DNA from: Renibacterium sp043789415
Lineage (GTDB): Bacteria; Actinomycetota; Actinomycetes; Actinomycetales; Micrococcaceae
Assembly (NCBI RefSeq): GCF_043789415.1
Contig: NZ_JBDLLW010000001.1
Span: forward strand, 1,178,001-1,242,000
Direction: 5' to 3'
Length of the DNA: 64,000 nt
Under the pieces are notes generated by a model. It was not told the DNA's origin. It did no database searches and saw only the letters and a list, made by a program, of their open reading frames with translations. The position numbers were made by a program, and so were the translations under genes. Of the stretch, positions 1-9,148 are shown one piece after another (within the stretch, counting starts at the first letter, position 1; every line of letters begins with the position of its first letter).

Positions 1-1104
<1,104 letters not shown>

Positions 1105-1108
<4 letters not shown>

Positions 1109-2748
1109 TTTGTCAGGCCTTCCGCGAGTGGGCCGAGAGCGAGAGCGGGGAAATAGGTCAGCGCGGTCAGCACTACCGAGATCACCAGAAGCAGCGATCC
1201 GAAGAGCGGTCCGTGCGTAGGCACCGTGCCGGAGGATTCCGGTACGTGGCGCTGCTGAGCCAGTGAACCGGCCAGCGCGACCACCAGGATGATCGGGATG
1301 AAGCGACCGAGGAACATCGCAATACCCAGCATGGTGGAGAAGTAGGGTCCCGAGGTGGTGATGCCGCCAAAGGCTGAACCGTTGTTGTTCGCAGCTGAGG
1401 TGAAGGCGTACAGCACCTCTGAGAACTGGTGCGGTCCGCTGGCTGGAGCGTTGCTGAGCTGATCCGGCAACAGCATCGTGATGCCGGTCATCACCAGCAC
1501 CAGGGTCGGGGTGACCAGGATATACATCGCGGCCAGCTTCATCTGCTTCGCGGTGATCTTCTTACCCATGAATTCGGGGGTACGGCCCACCATCAATCCG
1601 GCGATGAACACTGAGATAATGGCCAGCACGAGCATGCCGTACAAGCCGGAGCCCACACCGCCGGGAGCGATTTCGCCGAGCATGATGTTCAGCATCGCCA
1701 TGCCACCGCCCAAAGCGGGCAATGAATCGTGAGCCACGTCGATCGCGCCGGTTGAGGTCGCGGTCGTCGCGGTGGCGAAGATCGAGCTCGCCGCCGGCCC
1801 GAGGCGCTGCTCGAAGCCTTCACCCAGTGCGGTCGGAGAGCTCGCCAGAGCCCAGGCCATCAGCGCGGTGCTGGCTGCCCAGAGGCCGCCCATCACGGTC
1901 AGGATGGTGTAGCCCTGACGCTGCTGGCCGACCATCCGGCCGTAGGTGTACGGCAAGGAGAAGGGAACGACCAGGATGAGCAGGACGGAGAAGAGGTTGG
2001 AGTAAGCGTTGGGATTCTCGAAGGGGTGCGCCGAGTTGGCGTTGAAATAACCGCCACCATTGTTACCGAGCAGCTTGATCGCTTCCTGAGAAGCCACCGG
2101 CCCGCCAGGGATGGTTTGCTGGACGCCGAGCGCGGCATTGCTCACGTCGGTCCCCGAGGCGAAGTTCTGCACCACGCCGGTGATCACGAAGACCAGCGCG
2201 CCAATGGTCGCCAAGGGCAGCAGCACGCGGAAGCTGGCGCGAGCCAGATCGACCCAGAAGTTACCGAGCAGGTCGGTGGTGGTGCGCTTGATCCCCCGGA
2301 TCAAAGCCACCGCAACCGCAATGCCGACCGCTGCGGACAGGAAGTTCTGCACTGCGAGCAGCAGCATCTGGACCAGGATCCCCACCGTGGTCTCCGGCAC
2401 ATAGGCCTGCCAGTTGGTGTTGGTCACGAAGGAGATCGCGGTGTTCATGGCGACCCACGGGTCAACGGCTGCTCCCTGACCGGGCAGCAGCCCCTGGAGG
2501 CGCTGCAAGAGGAAGACCAGCAGGATGCCGACCACCGAGAAGGCGAGCACGCTGCGCAGGTAAGTTGACCATTTCTGATCAGCTGCGGCGTCGACTCCGG
2601 CCAAACGGTAGAAGATGCGCTCTGGCAGGTAATTCTTGCTGCTCTCGAAGACCTTGGCCATGTAGAGGCCCAGGGGTTTGTGCAGCAGGGCCAGCAAGAC
2701 GAGCAAGATCGCGAGCTGGGTGAATAAGGATGCGAGTGAAAGGGTCAT
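1105..2748 (-). CDS. kdpA: Potassium-transporting ATPase subunit KdpA
   Basis: K+-binding, channel-like subunit of KdpFABC, 547 aa, the usual length for the family. About ten membrane segments are visible. The four-fold pore-loop architecture is recognisable from conserved stretches such as FVTNTNWQAYVPE (P1), NNGGGYFNANSAHPFENP (P2) and TSAANNNGSAFGG (P3/P4 region). It starts 10 nt after the kdpF stop and overlaps kdpB by 4 nt, so the genes form one transcript. No truncation or frameshift is seen. Confidence 0.97.
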
Positions 2749-2758
2749 CGGGAAAAGG

Positions 2759-2854
2759 TCACCACTTTTCCGGTCGAATCAAGGCGGCGAGCAGATAGCC
2801 GCAGAGCGCTAGCCCAACGACGGCGAGTGCAATCCAAGAGATGATGTCCAGCAT
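2759..2854 (-). CDS. kdpF: Potassium-transporting ATPase subunit KdpF
   Basis: A 31-aa single-helix protein (MLDIISWIALAVVGLALCGY then LLAALIRPEKW). The length, one membrane span and the C-terminal Leu-Ile-Arg-Pro-Glu pattern match KdpF, which stabilises the Kdp complex in the membrane. It lies directly before kdpA (10-nt gap). Its ATG overlaps the TAA of the preceding micro-ORF by one base (TAATG), so translation is probably coupled. Too short for ordinary gene callers; called from position and sequence pattern. Confidence 0.88.
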   Translation of the reverse strand: MLDIISWIALAVVGLALCGYLLAALIRPEKW

Positions 2855-2937
2855 TAGAGCTTGGCCACCGCCTTGGCCAGCCACATTACCAATGCGGCAG
2901 CGACCAGAAATATCACGACGACGATTACGTCGGCCAT
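2854..2937 (-). CDS. 27-aa single-helix membrane micro-ORF at head of kdp operon
   Basis: Unrecognised. The reading frame gives MADVIVVVIFLVAAALVMWL followed by AKAVAKL: one predicted membrane helix with a short basic tail. The ATG has a good Shine-Dalgarno sequence (AAAGGA, 7 nt upstream), better than that of kdpF, and the stop overlaps the kdpF start (TAATG). It is therefore likely translated as the first cistron of the kdp mRNA. It resembles KdpF in size and topology but not in sequence; it may be a second small subunit, a duplicated KdpF, or a leader ORF that feeds ribosomes to kdpF. Function not known. Confidence 0.6.
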   Translation of the reverse strand: MADVIVVVIFLVAAALVMWLAKAVAKL

Positions 2938-2975
2938 GTCAGCGTCCTTTCAAGAAGAGAGTGCCCAGTAATGGG

Positions 2976-3071
2976 GACCTACTTATAAAACGCCGTCCTC
3001 AGCCGGTTCTGCGCGACTTTTACAGGACCCTTACACCCTATACCCAGACCTTTACAGCATCTTTACAGCCG
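2976..3071 (-). promoter_or_regulatory. kdp promoter with 11-bp-phased direct-repeat array (putative KdpE site)
   Basis: On the minus strand a -10-like TATAAG lies at 2983-2988. Upstream of it, at 3017-3071, five consecutive 11-bp units carry TTACA (plus-strand starts 3020, 3031, 3052, 3063; the middle unit at 3039-3049 is degenerate). OmpR/PhoB-type regulators such as KdpE bind tandem direct repeats with about one helical turn spacing just upstream of the -35 region, and E. coli KdpE recognises TTTACA/TTTATA-rich repeats. The array would lie near -40 to -95. The regulator assignment is inference. Confidence 0.6.
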
Positions 3072-3230
3072 GCTCACCCCCAGCCTCTAGACCAGTTGTC
3101 CCACTGAGTGTTATTGGTGTTGCAAAAGTTCACGGTTTTCTTTCACATGTGTCACCTCAATAACATTCAACGGGACGGCTGGTTGAGGATTGCGGGCGGG
3201 ATAACAGCTTCCGGGGATAGGCTGAATCCT

Positions 3231-3389
3231 ATGGTGGCAAAATCCGCTCTGGTTATTCCGAACGCCCGTATCGTGCCGATCGAAGGAGCCTCTTTCGACG
3301 GCGGGCTGGCGCTCAAAGCCCGGAAGCTCAGCGAGCTCGACCTCACGGTCAAAGCTTTGCGCGGCTCCAGGGTGGTGGCCCAGCGATGA
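3231..3389 (+). CDS. Hypothetical 52-aa protein before the acyl-CoA dehydrogenase
   Basis: Unrecognised short frame (MVAKSALVIPNARIVPIEGA...) ending in a TGA that overlaps the ATG of the acyl-CoA dehydrogenase (ATGA). The overlap and shared strand suggest a translated upstream cistron, but the Shine-Dalgarno sequence is weak, no domain can be named, and an alternative GTG start at 3108 would extend it through AT-rich promoter-like sequence. It could be a remnant of a larger gene. Low confidence. Confidence 0.35.
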   Translation: MVAKSALVIPNARIVPIEGASFDGGLALKARKLSELDLTVKALRGSRVVAQR

Positions 3390-4573
3390 AACATGATGTG
3401 CTCGACCTGGCGGGCCAGCTGAACGATGCCGAAAAGGCCCAGCAGCTCAAGGTACGTGAATTCACCGAACGGCGGATTAAGCCGAATATCGCGGGCTGGT
3501 TTGAGAATGCGGAGTTCCCCTTGGAACTGGTTCCCGAACTGGGCGAGCTGGGGGTGCTCGGCATGCACCTGGAAGGCTACGGCTGTGCGGGACGCAGCGC
3601 AGTTGAATACGGACTGACCGCCATGGAGCTGGAGGCAGGGGATTCCGGAATCCGCACCTTCGTCTCGGTGCAGGGCTCACTGGCCATGACGGCGATCCAC
3701 CGCTGGGGCTCCGAAGCGCAGAAACAACGCTATTTGCCAGCGATGGCGCGCGGCGAGCTGATCGGCTGTTTCGCACTGACCGAGCCACAGGCCGGCAGCG
3801 ATCCCGCGGCGATGACGACGACGGCGACCCGCACCAGAGAGGGCTGGCGGCTGAACGGCGTGAAACGCTGGATCGGGCTGGCCTCGGTGGCGGATGTCGC
3901 GGTGGTGTGGGCTAGAACAATGGGTGCCAAGACCTCGGACGGTCAGAGTGACGACACCGTTCGAGGTTTCTTGGTTCCTACCAATAGCAAGGGTTTTCTT
4001 GCCACTCCGATCGAACCAAAACTCTCGATGCGCGCTTCAATTCAGTGCGATCTAGTGTTTGACGAACTCAAATTGGCTGAAGACGCCGTTTTGCCGGGGG
4101 CCAAGGGCCTAGGCGGCCCTTTTTCCTGTTTAAACGAAGCCCGCTACGGCATTATCTGGGGCGCGATAGGAGCCGCTCGGGACGCTTTTGAGTGTGCGCT
4201 GAGCTACGCGGCCGGACGAGAGCCTTTTGATCAACCGCTCAGCAGTTTCCAGCTCACTCAACAAAAGCTCGTCGATATGATGCTGGAATTGCAAAAGGGT
4301 CAGCTGCTCGCATTGCATACTGGCAGACTGAAGGACGCCGGGAAACTGCGCGCTGAACAGATCTCAGTAGGCAAGCTCAATAATGTGCGTGAAGCGCTAA
4401 AAATCTGTCATACCGCACGGAGCATCCTGGGCGGCAACGGGGTTACCCTCGATTATTCACCGCTCCGGCACGCCAATAATTTGGAGTCAGTGCGCACTTA
4501 TGAGGGGACCGATGAGGTACACACCCTGATCCTAGGGCAGTACCTCACCGGCCATTCAGCATTTCGCAGCTGA
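3386..4573 (+). CDS. Acyl-CoA dehydrogenase, glutaryl-CoA dehydrogenase-like
   Basis: 395-aa flavoprotein of the acyl-CoA dehydrogenase family, which oxidises acyl-CoA to enoyl-CoA and passes electrons to ETF. The N-terminal helical domain is followed by the signature CFALTEPQAGSDPAAM (residues ~129-145), the KRWIG segment that closes the flavin site, and the C-terminal motif TYEGTDEVHTLILGQYLTG, whose Glu in YEGT is the catalytic base position of the glutaryl-CoA dehydrogenase branch. The SGIRTFVSVQ segment resembles the substrate-binding Arg region of that branch. Glutarate, lysine or tryptophan breakdown is therefore plausible, but substrate is inference. Start is the ATG overlapping the small upstream frame. 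Confidence 0.85.
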   Translation: MKHDVLDLAGQLNDAEKAQQLKVREFTERRIKPNIAGWFENAEFPLELVPELGELGVLGMHLEGYGCAGRSAVEYGLTAMELEAGDSGIRTFVSVQGSLAMTAIHRWGSEAQKQRYLPAMARGELIGCFALTEPQAGSDPAAMTTTATRTREGWRLNGVKRWIGLASVADVAVVWARTMGAKTSDGQSDDTVRGFLVPTNSKGFLATPIEPKLSMRASIQCDLVFDELKLAEDAVLPGAKGLGGPFSCLNEARYGIIWGAIGAARDAFECALSYAAGREPFDQPLSSFQLTQQKLVDMMLELQKGQLLALHTGRLKDAGKLRAEQISVGKLNNVREALKICHTARSILGGNGVTLDYSPLRHANNLESVRTYEGTDEVHTLILGQYLTGHSAFRS

Positions 4574-4722
4574 ACATTCCCCCAAACAGCATCACTGAGT
4601 TACCGCATTAGCCGGACAGATTATAATCCGAGTCGGCGCACAATAAAGCAGATTCAACTCAATCACGATGAAGAGTTAATCTAAATGCTCGATAATCTCC
4701 AGCTGAGAGAATTACCTGAGAA

Positions 4723-5079
4723 TTAGAAAATGTGAACTTCGTACACTTTTCCATAGTTCTGAGTGACAGCTTCGTTCTTCCCAAAGTCGTGCCGGTACTC
4801 AGACCCATCACCCGGAGCGTAGATAAACCAACCAGCATTGTTTCCGCTGCTGAATCTTTCCACGCCGGTTTCGTTGATATTGATCTCGCCCGAATCGGCG
4901 AAACAGCGCTGCCTTACAGTGCCATTGTCGTTACGCATCGAGAAGTGCAGATACTCGCCTACGACGTCATAAGTACAAGGGAGCAAGCCGACCTCGGCAG
5001 TGGCATAAGCCGGCACAGCGCTGGCCACCAGAAGGGCGGCAGTGACGCCAGCAACGGCAAGAGGCATAGTCTTCTTCAT
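4723..5079 (-). CDS. Small secreted protein, beta/gamma-crystallin-like
   Basis: 118 aa with a clear Sec signal peptide (MKKTMPLAVAGVTAALLVAS...AYA, cleavage near residue 26). The mature ~92 residues contain two Cys (CTYD, RCFAD) and a stretch CFADSGEININETGVERFSS-GNNAGWF that resembles Streptomyces beta/gamma-crystallin or small secreted inhibitor folds (a CFAxxG...GVxxxSSGNN pattern). No catalytic motif. Probable extracellular role, unknown. It lies alone in an AT-rich segment unlike its neighbours, which hints at acquisition. Start has a GGAGAAAATC ribosome site. Confidence 0.7.
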   Translation of the reverse strand: MKKTMPLAVAGVTAALLVASAVPAYATAEVGLLPCTYDVVGEYLHFSMRNDNGTVRQRCFADSGEININETGVERFSSGNNAGWFIYAPGDGSEYRHDFGKNEAVTQNYGKVYEVHIF

Positions 5080-5373
5080 GATTTTCTCCTGACAAAAATT
5101 TGACGCGATATTTAAGTGATTTCTTACGTGGTACAGAACTTGAAGATTTAACTAAAGCATAGCAAATATTTACCGTTTTCTAAAAATATTCTTACCGAAG
5201 CTGAGTGACACTGAATGTCATTTCGAAACAGCCTCTCAATTGCCACAGACTGTTTACCCAAGGCCACCAACACTCAGGAGCTGGCCGCATAAATCAATTT
5301 AAGTGAGTCAATAAATTAATTGACTGATCGAAGATCCCCCGCCACTCGCAATATCATCCTTCAATGCTTCCCG

Positions 5374-5421
5374 CACCAATCAGCACACCAATCAGCACAC
5401 CAGTCAGCGCACCAGTCAGCG
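5374..5421. repeat. 12-bp tandem repeat, four copies
   Basis: Two copies of CACCAATCAGCA are followed by two copies of CACCAGTCAGCG, head to tail with no gap. The paired pattern indicates successive duplications. No known function; a likely site of slippage variation between strains. Confidence 0.9.
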
Positions 5422-5535
5422 CACCACCGCAGTTAGCTCACATCTCTGACCACTCTCCACTGCAACCACCTTGAGCACCACTACCACGCACTGTGGTCAG
5501 CCTCGGCCCACAACGCGTGGGCAGCATAGTTAAAT

Positions 5536-5575
5536 GTCAAGTTTTATTGACTTAATGTCCAACTCTGCATACATT
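5536..5575 (+). promoter_or_regulatory. Promoter and possible operator for the membrane protein/XRE/oxidoreductase operon
   Basis: A -35 TTGACT (5547-5552) and -10 TACATT (5570-5575) are separated by exactly 17 bp and lie ~36 nt before the first ATG. An inverted repeat GTCAA-N6-TTGAC (5536-5551) overlaps the -35 box, and a related palindrome (AGTCAAT...ATTGACT) lies at 5306-5325. The XRE protein encoded in this operon is a reasonable candidate to bind them (inference). Confidence 0.6.
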
Positions 5576-5610
5576 GAGAGTGTCAATATTTCTTTACATC
5601 GGAGCTGCTG

Positions 5611-6039
5611 ATGCCACATCACGAGAAAAGTGCCTGGATCATGGGCATCCTGGCACTGCTGGGATACCTCAGCTATCTACTGCTCGTCTTACCCCAGACC
5701 GCGCGAACTCCCCTACCCGAGGTCGAGTACGTCCCAGCAATGCTCTGCACCATCGGCGGCGCCATCATCGTCGCCATCCTGCTGAACATCACGATGTCCG
5801 CACTCACGCCGCGAGCCGAGCTGCAACGCGATTCGCGAGACCGGGAAATCAGCCGCTTCGGCGAATACACCGGTCAGGCCTTCGTGGTGATCGGCGCGGT
5901 GGGCGCCCTACTACTGGCGATTCTCAGGGTGGATCAGTTCTGGATCGCCAATCTGGTGTACCTGGCCTTCGTGCTCTCCGCACTGCTCAGTTCGATCGCG
6001 AAAATCGTAGGCTATCGTCGAGGTTTTCAGACATGGTGA
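5611..6039 (+). CDS. Four-helix membrane protein encoded with an XRE regulator
   Basis: 142 aa with four predicted membrane spans (residues ~9-28, 42-63, 88-107, 113-133) and a polar loop after helix 2 (RAELQRDSRDREISRFGEY). No family name can be given with certainty; small membrane proteins with this layout often sit immediately before a short Cro/CI-type regulator and may sense envelope state or act as partner of the regulator. ATG with GGAG 6 nt upstream. The stop overlaps the regulator start by 7 nt. Confidence 0.75.
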   Translation: MPHHEKSAWIMGILALLGYLSYLLLVLPQTARTPLPEVEYVPAMLCTIGGAIIVAILLNITMSALTPRAELQRDSRDREISRFGEYTGQAFVVIGAVGALLLAILRVDQFWIANLVYLAFVLSALLSSIAKIVGYRRGFQTW

Positions 6040-6266
6040 AGCCAACCAGAGTCACCAATAGCATCAGAAGCTTGCGTTTCAATCACGGCGAGATGACCCA
6101 GGCCGAACTCGCTGAGCGGATCGGGCTCACTCGGCAGACCGTGATCGCCATCGAACAGGGCCGCTACTCTCCCTCCCTCGAAGTGGCGTTTCAGATCGCT
6201 CAGGTGTTCCGAGTACCGCTCGACTCCGTCTTCCAGTACCCCCATGATGAAAAGGACACTCGATGA
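6033..6266 (+). CDS. Short XRE-family transcriptional regulator
   Basis: 77 aa, nearly all helix-turn-helix: NSIRSLRFNHGEMTQAELAE then RIGLTRQTVIAIEQGRYSPS and the closing VFQ-Y segment. This is the minimal Cro/CI fold with no sensor domain, typical of the YozG/PhdA-type regulators paired with a small membrane protein. Overlaps the upstream gene (ATGGTGA) and the downstream oxidoreductase (ATGA), so the three genes are one coupled operon. Probably autoregulatory through the GTCAA/TTGAC palindromes upstream (inference). Confidence 0.85.
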   Translation: MVKPTRVTNSIRSLRFNHGEMTQAELAERIGLTRQTVIAIEQGRYSPSLEVAFQIAQVFRVPLDSVFQYPHDEKDTR

Positions 6267-7252
6267 AAGCCATGGTTCACGACCGATACGGTTCGCCGGA
6301 AGTCCTGGAACTCCGAGATATCCCGGTACCGCACCCCGGAGAGGGTGAGGTACTGGTGGAGGTCGGGGCCGCCGGAGTTGATCGCGGGACTCACCATTTG
6401 ATGACCGGACTGCCCTATCTACTCAGGCTTTTCGGCTACGGCTTAACCGCTCCTCGGCAGCGCACCCCCGGGCGTGACTTCGCTGGCCGGGTGATTAAGC
6501 TCGGCCCCGGCGTCAGTGACTTCGCCGTCGACGATCAGGTTTTTGGTATCTGCGCGGGCGCATTCGCCGAGTACGCGGTGTGCTCGACGAAGCTGATCGC
6601 CCGCAAACCCGCATCACTGAGCTTCGTGGAGGCCGCTGCTTTGCCCACTTCAGCCGTCACCGCGCTTCTCGCCTTACGGGATGCCGGAAAACTCAGGGCA
6701 AACCAGCGGGTGCTCATCCTGGGATCTGCTGGCGGCGTCGGAAGCTTCACGGTGCAGATCGCCAAGCTGATGAGGGCCCGGCCCACCGGGGTCTGCAGTA
6801 GCCGCGGGCTTGAACTGAGCCGTTCTCTCGGTGCCGACAGAGTGATCGACTATACCGAGAACGATCTCAGTGCAGAGCGAGACTACGATCTGGTGATCGA
6901 CATCGGCGGCGACAGATCGCTCAGCAGACTACGGCGTCTGCTCACCCCGCAAGGCACCTTAGTCATTGTCGGCTCCGAAAAGGGCGGCCGCTTGACCGGT
7001 GGCGTCGGAAGATCCTTTCGCGCGGCTCTGCTCTCACCCTGGGTAAAGCACAAACTGGTTGCGTTGATGTTCACCGAAAACGCAGAATCTCTGCGCTCGG
7101 TCGCCGAACTCGTCGACGCCGGAGAGCTCTCCCCGGTGATCGAGCGGAGTTATCCACTGCGCGAAGCGGCCGAGGCGATTCGGCAGATTGGCCGGGGCGG
7201 CACGCTCGGTAAGCTCGTGGTCACCGTCGCTCCATCGGATCGCCCAGCTTAA
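6263..7252 (+). CDS. NAD(P)-dependent MDR-family oxidoreductase (quinone oxidoreductase/zinc-free ADH type)
   Basis: 329 aa. N-terminal GroES-like domain (MKAMVHDRYGSPEVLELRDI, PGRDFAGRV near residue 70) and a Rossmann domain with ILGSAGGVGSFTVQIAKLM (residues ~148-166), the MDR dinucleotide motif AxxGxxG variant. The catalytic-zinc Cys/His set of alcohol dehydrogenases is absent, so this is the quinone-oxidoreductase-like branch that reduces quinones or enones with NADPH. Last gene of the XRE operon, overlapping by 4 nt. Physiological substrate unknown. Confidence 0.85.
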   Translation: MKAMVHDRYGSPEVLELRDIPVPHPGEGEVLVEVGAAGVDRGTHHLMTGLPYLLRLFGYGLTAPRQRTPGRDFAGRVIKLGPGVSDFAVDDQVFGICAGAFAEYAVCSTKLIARKPASLSFVEAAALPTSAVTALLALRDAGKLRANQRVLILGSAGGVGSFTVQIAKLMRARPTGVCSSRGLELSRSLGADRVIDYTENDLSAERDYDLVIDIGGDRSLSRLRRLLTPQGTLVIVGSEKGGRLTGGVGRSFRAALLSPWVKHKLVALMFTENAESLRSVAELVDAGELSPVIERSYPLREAAEAIRQIGRGGTLGKLVVTVAPSDRPA

Positions 7253-7256
7253 AGCA

Positions 7257-7289
7257 CTGATGGCCTGGTTCATTGAACCAGGCCATCAG
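7257..7289. terminator. Bidirectional hairpin terminator between convergent genes
   Basis: Perfect 15-bp stem (CTGATGGCCTGGTTC / GAACCAGGCCATCAG) with a 3-nt loop, placed between the convergent oxidoreductase and serine protease genes. No long U tract on either side. Confidence 0.8.
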
Positions 7290-7303
7290 CAATACCTGAT
7301 GAA

Positions 7304-8035
7304 TTAGGAAGTAGCCACGCCGCTGGTGCTGGTGATCCAGGCTGCATGCCTGGTCAGGTTGGCGTAGTTGGAACCGGCGTTGATGTTCGCACCGGGATCC
7401 GAGGTGTCGCCGGTGGAGCAAACGCCGACGATCTTGCCGCCGATGATCAGCGGGCCACCGGAATCGCCGTGGTTGGCTGCGCCGTTGACGCCCTGAATGT
7501 GAACAGCGCGTCCCAGGTAGGCATCAGAGCTGGTGCCGAGCACCTTGATGTTGGCCTGGAAGAGACCGGTTGCCTGAACGGCATTGGCACGACGTCCATA
7601 GCCCATGATGACGCCGGTGTCGTTCTTCTTCGTGGTGTAGCTGGTCGCCACGGTCGGGTAAGAGCTCAACGCGTGCGAAGTGGAGAGGTGCACCAAAGCG
7701 ACATCTCCGTAGGGCGAGGACTTGAACTGATCCACCACGATGCCAGGGCCACGATCAGTGGTGCTGTTGCTGTAGTAGACCTTCATTGCGGTGGTTCCAT
7801 CAACGCAGTGGTTTGCGGTCAGAACCCAGTTCGCGGAGATTGCTTCACCGGTGCAGCCGTAGCTTGCGGTGCCGCCCTGCTGGAAGACTAACTGAACTGC
7901 CCACGGAGTGGCCGGCGCCTGGGTTCCGCCCACGATCTCGGGGGCGGGGGTTGCAGCGGTAGCTGCGCCTGAGCTGAGCAAAGCCATCGCGGCTGCTCCA
8001 GCGCCAATAAGGACCGACTTGAAAATCTTGTTCAT
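7304..8035 (-). CDS. Secreted trypsin-like serine protease (S1 family), copy 1
   Basis: 243 aa. Sec signal peptide MNKIFKSVLIGAGAAAMALL...ATAA, short propeptide, then a chymotrypsin fold beginning IVGGTQAPATPW. The triad is complete: His in LTANHC, Asp in GDVALVHL, Ser in GDSGGPL. Cys pairs flank the His (GCTGEAISANWVLTANHC). Exported endopeptidase, probably nutritional. The frame can be extended to 8101, but the ATG at 8035 begins the signal peptide and has AAAGGA upstream. The next gene upstream on the same strand is a close paralogue with an almost identical signal peptide, so this is a tandem duplication. Confidence 0.93.
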   Translation of the reverse strand: MNKIFKSVLIGAGAAAMALLSSGAATAATPAPEIVGGTQAPATPWAVQLVFQQGGTASYGCTGEAISANWVLTANHCVDGTTAMKVYYSNSTTDRGPGIVVDQFKSSPYGDVALVHLSTSHALSSYPTVATSYTTKKNDTGVIMGYGRRANAVQATGLFQANIKVLGTSSDAYLGRAVHIQGVNGAANHGDSGGPLIIGGKIVGVCSTGDTSDPGANINAGSNYANLTRHAAWITSTSGVATS

Positions 8036-8121
8036 ACCTATCCTTTGTTTGTGTTCACGACTGGCCACCATGCTGGCCAGTCTCCACTCGAGACGCAGCA
8101 ATTTAAGTTGCTTCCCGTGAT

Positions 8122-8160
8122 GAACGTTACAACTCTGGAGCTTTATCAGGAGCGACTCCC
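8122..8160 (-). promoter_or_regulatory. Putative promoter element of protease copy 1
   Basis: A 9-bp block GTAACGTTC (minus strand, 8122-8130) lies 87 nt before the ATG. The same block lies 85 nt before the ATG of protease copy 2 (9149-9157), in otherwise diverged sequence. TAACGT is an acceptable -10 box; for copy 2 a -35 TGGACC lies 17 bp upstream of it. Conservation of sequence and distance is the main support. Confidence 0.4.
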
Positions 8161-8285
8161 AGCCAATTAAGAGCTAACTGAAATCTTTCTTGCAGAAATC
8201 CGTAGTTAACCTGTCAATTACCTGAAAGCCGCTCAGCTGGGCTTCAGCGGCATGGCTAGGAATCCCGGACGACAGGCGATAAAAA

Positions 8286-8325
8286 GGACGGCGGCCTGAG
8301 CACCTGAGTGCCCAGACCGCCGTCC
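8286..8325 (-). terminator. Intrinsic terminator of protease copy 2
   Basis: On the minus strand a 9-bp GC-rich stem (GGACGGCGG/CCGCCGTCC) with additional inner pairing is followed by TTTTTATCG, 20 nt after the stop of protease copy 2. Classic rho-independent form, so the two protease genes are transcribed separately. Confidence 0.85.
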
Positions 8326-8344
8326 CCGAAAAGTTAATGGCAGA

Positions 8345-9064
8345 TCAGACGCCGGATTTGGTCTTGATCCAGCTACGCGAATCCGTCAGGTTGGCGTAGT
8401 TGCTTCCGGCATGGGTATCGGAACCCGGATCAGCGACGTCACCGGTGGAGCAGACGCCGACGATCTTGCCGCCGACGATCAGCGGGCCACCGGAATCACC
8501 ATGATTGGAAGCTCCGGAGACGCCCTGTACGTGCACGGCCTTGCCATTGTAGGCATCGGTGCTAGAACCGAGGACCTGGACGCTGGCCTGGTAGAGGCCG
8601 GTCGGCTCGACGCCATTTGCGCGCAGGCCGTAGCCCATGATGGTGCCAGCATCACCCGAGGTGGGGGTGTAGCTGGAAGCCAGCGTCGGGTAGGAGCTCA
8701 GCGCATGTGAACTGGAGAGATGCACCAGGGCGACGTCACCGTAGGGTGAGCCGTAGACCTGATCCGCTGCCACCGGGGTGCCCGGGTTGGAGGTGCTGTT
8801 GCTGTAGTAGACATCCATCCAGCTGATTCCGTCGACGCAGTGCTGCGCAGTGAGTACCCAGCTCGCAGAGATGGCCTCACCGGTGCAACCGTACTGATCG
8901 CCGTTCAGTTCGAAGGTGAGCTGAACCTCCCAGGGGGTTGCCGGGGCTTTGGTTCCGCCAATGATCTCCGGAGTGGGAGTTGCGGCAGTGGCCGCGCCCG
9001 AACCGAGGAAAGCCATAGCGGCTGCACCCGCACCAATAAGGACCGACTTGAAAATCTTGTTCAT
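8345..9064 (-). CDS. Secreted trypsin-like serine protease (S1 family), copy 2
   Basis: 239 aa paralogue of the adjacent protease. Signal peptide MNKIFKSVLIGAGAAAMAFL differs from copy 1 by a few residues; mature enzyme starts IIGGTKAPATPW; triad His (LTAQHC), Asp (GDVALVHL) and Ser (GDSGGPL) present. Loop regions around residues 75-115 differ most from copy 1, which could change substrate preference. Start chosen at the signal-peptide ATG with AAAGGA upstream; a longer frame to 9115 lacks support. Own promoter element and own terminator. Confidence 0.93.
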   Translation of the reverse strand: MNKIFKSVLIGAGAAAMAFLGSGAATAATPTPEIIGGTKAPATPWEVQLTFELNGDQYGCTGEAISASWVLTAQHCVDGISWMDVYYSNSTSNPGTPVAADQVYGSPYGDVALVHLSSSHALSSYPTLASSYTPTSGDAGTIMGYGLRANGVEPTGLYQASVQVLGSSTDAYNGKAVHVQGVSGASNHGDSGGPLIVGGKIVGVCSTGDVADPGSDTHAGSNYANLTDSRSWIKTKSGV

Positions 9065-9148
9065 ACCTATCCTTTGTTTTGTGCTCAGGACCGGCCGCTG
9101 CCGACCGATCTCCACATGGATCGGGCCGATCGGCCTCAGGTCCTCGAC

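Larger units (their letters stand above)
5080..5610. other. AT-rich intergenic region with inverted and tandem repeats
   Basis: 530 bp without a convincing gene. It holds a 20-bp inverted repeat at 5306-5325 (AGTCAAT, 6 bp, ATTGACT), a 12-bp tandem repeat at 5374-5421, and a promoter at 5547-5575 for the downstream operon. Base composition is clearly lower in G+C than the flanking genes. A 36-codon frame at 5364 spans the tandem repeat but has no ribosome site. Confidence 0.7.

Noticed and set aside
5364..5474. 36-codon ORF over the 12-bp tandem repeat
   Set aside because: No ribosome site, repetitive Pro/Ser text only, and no conserved context.
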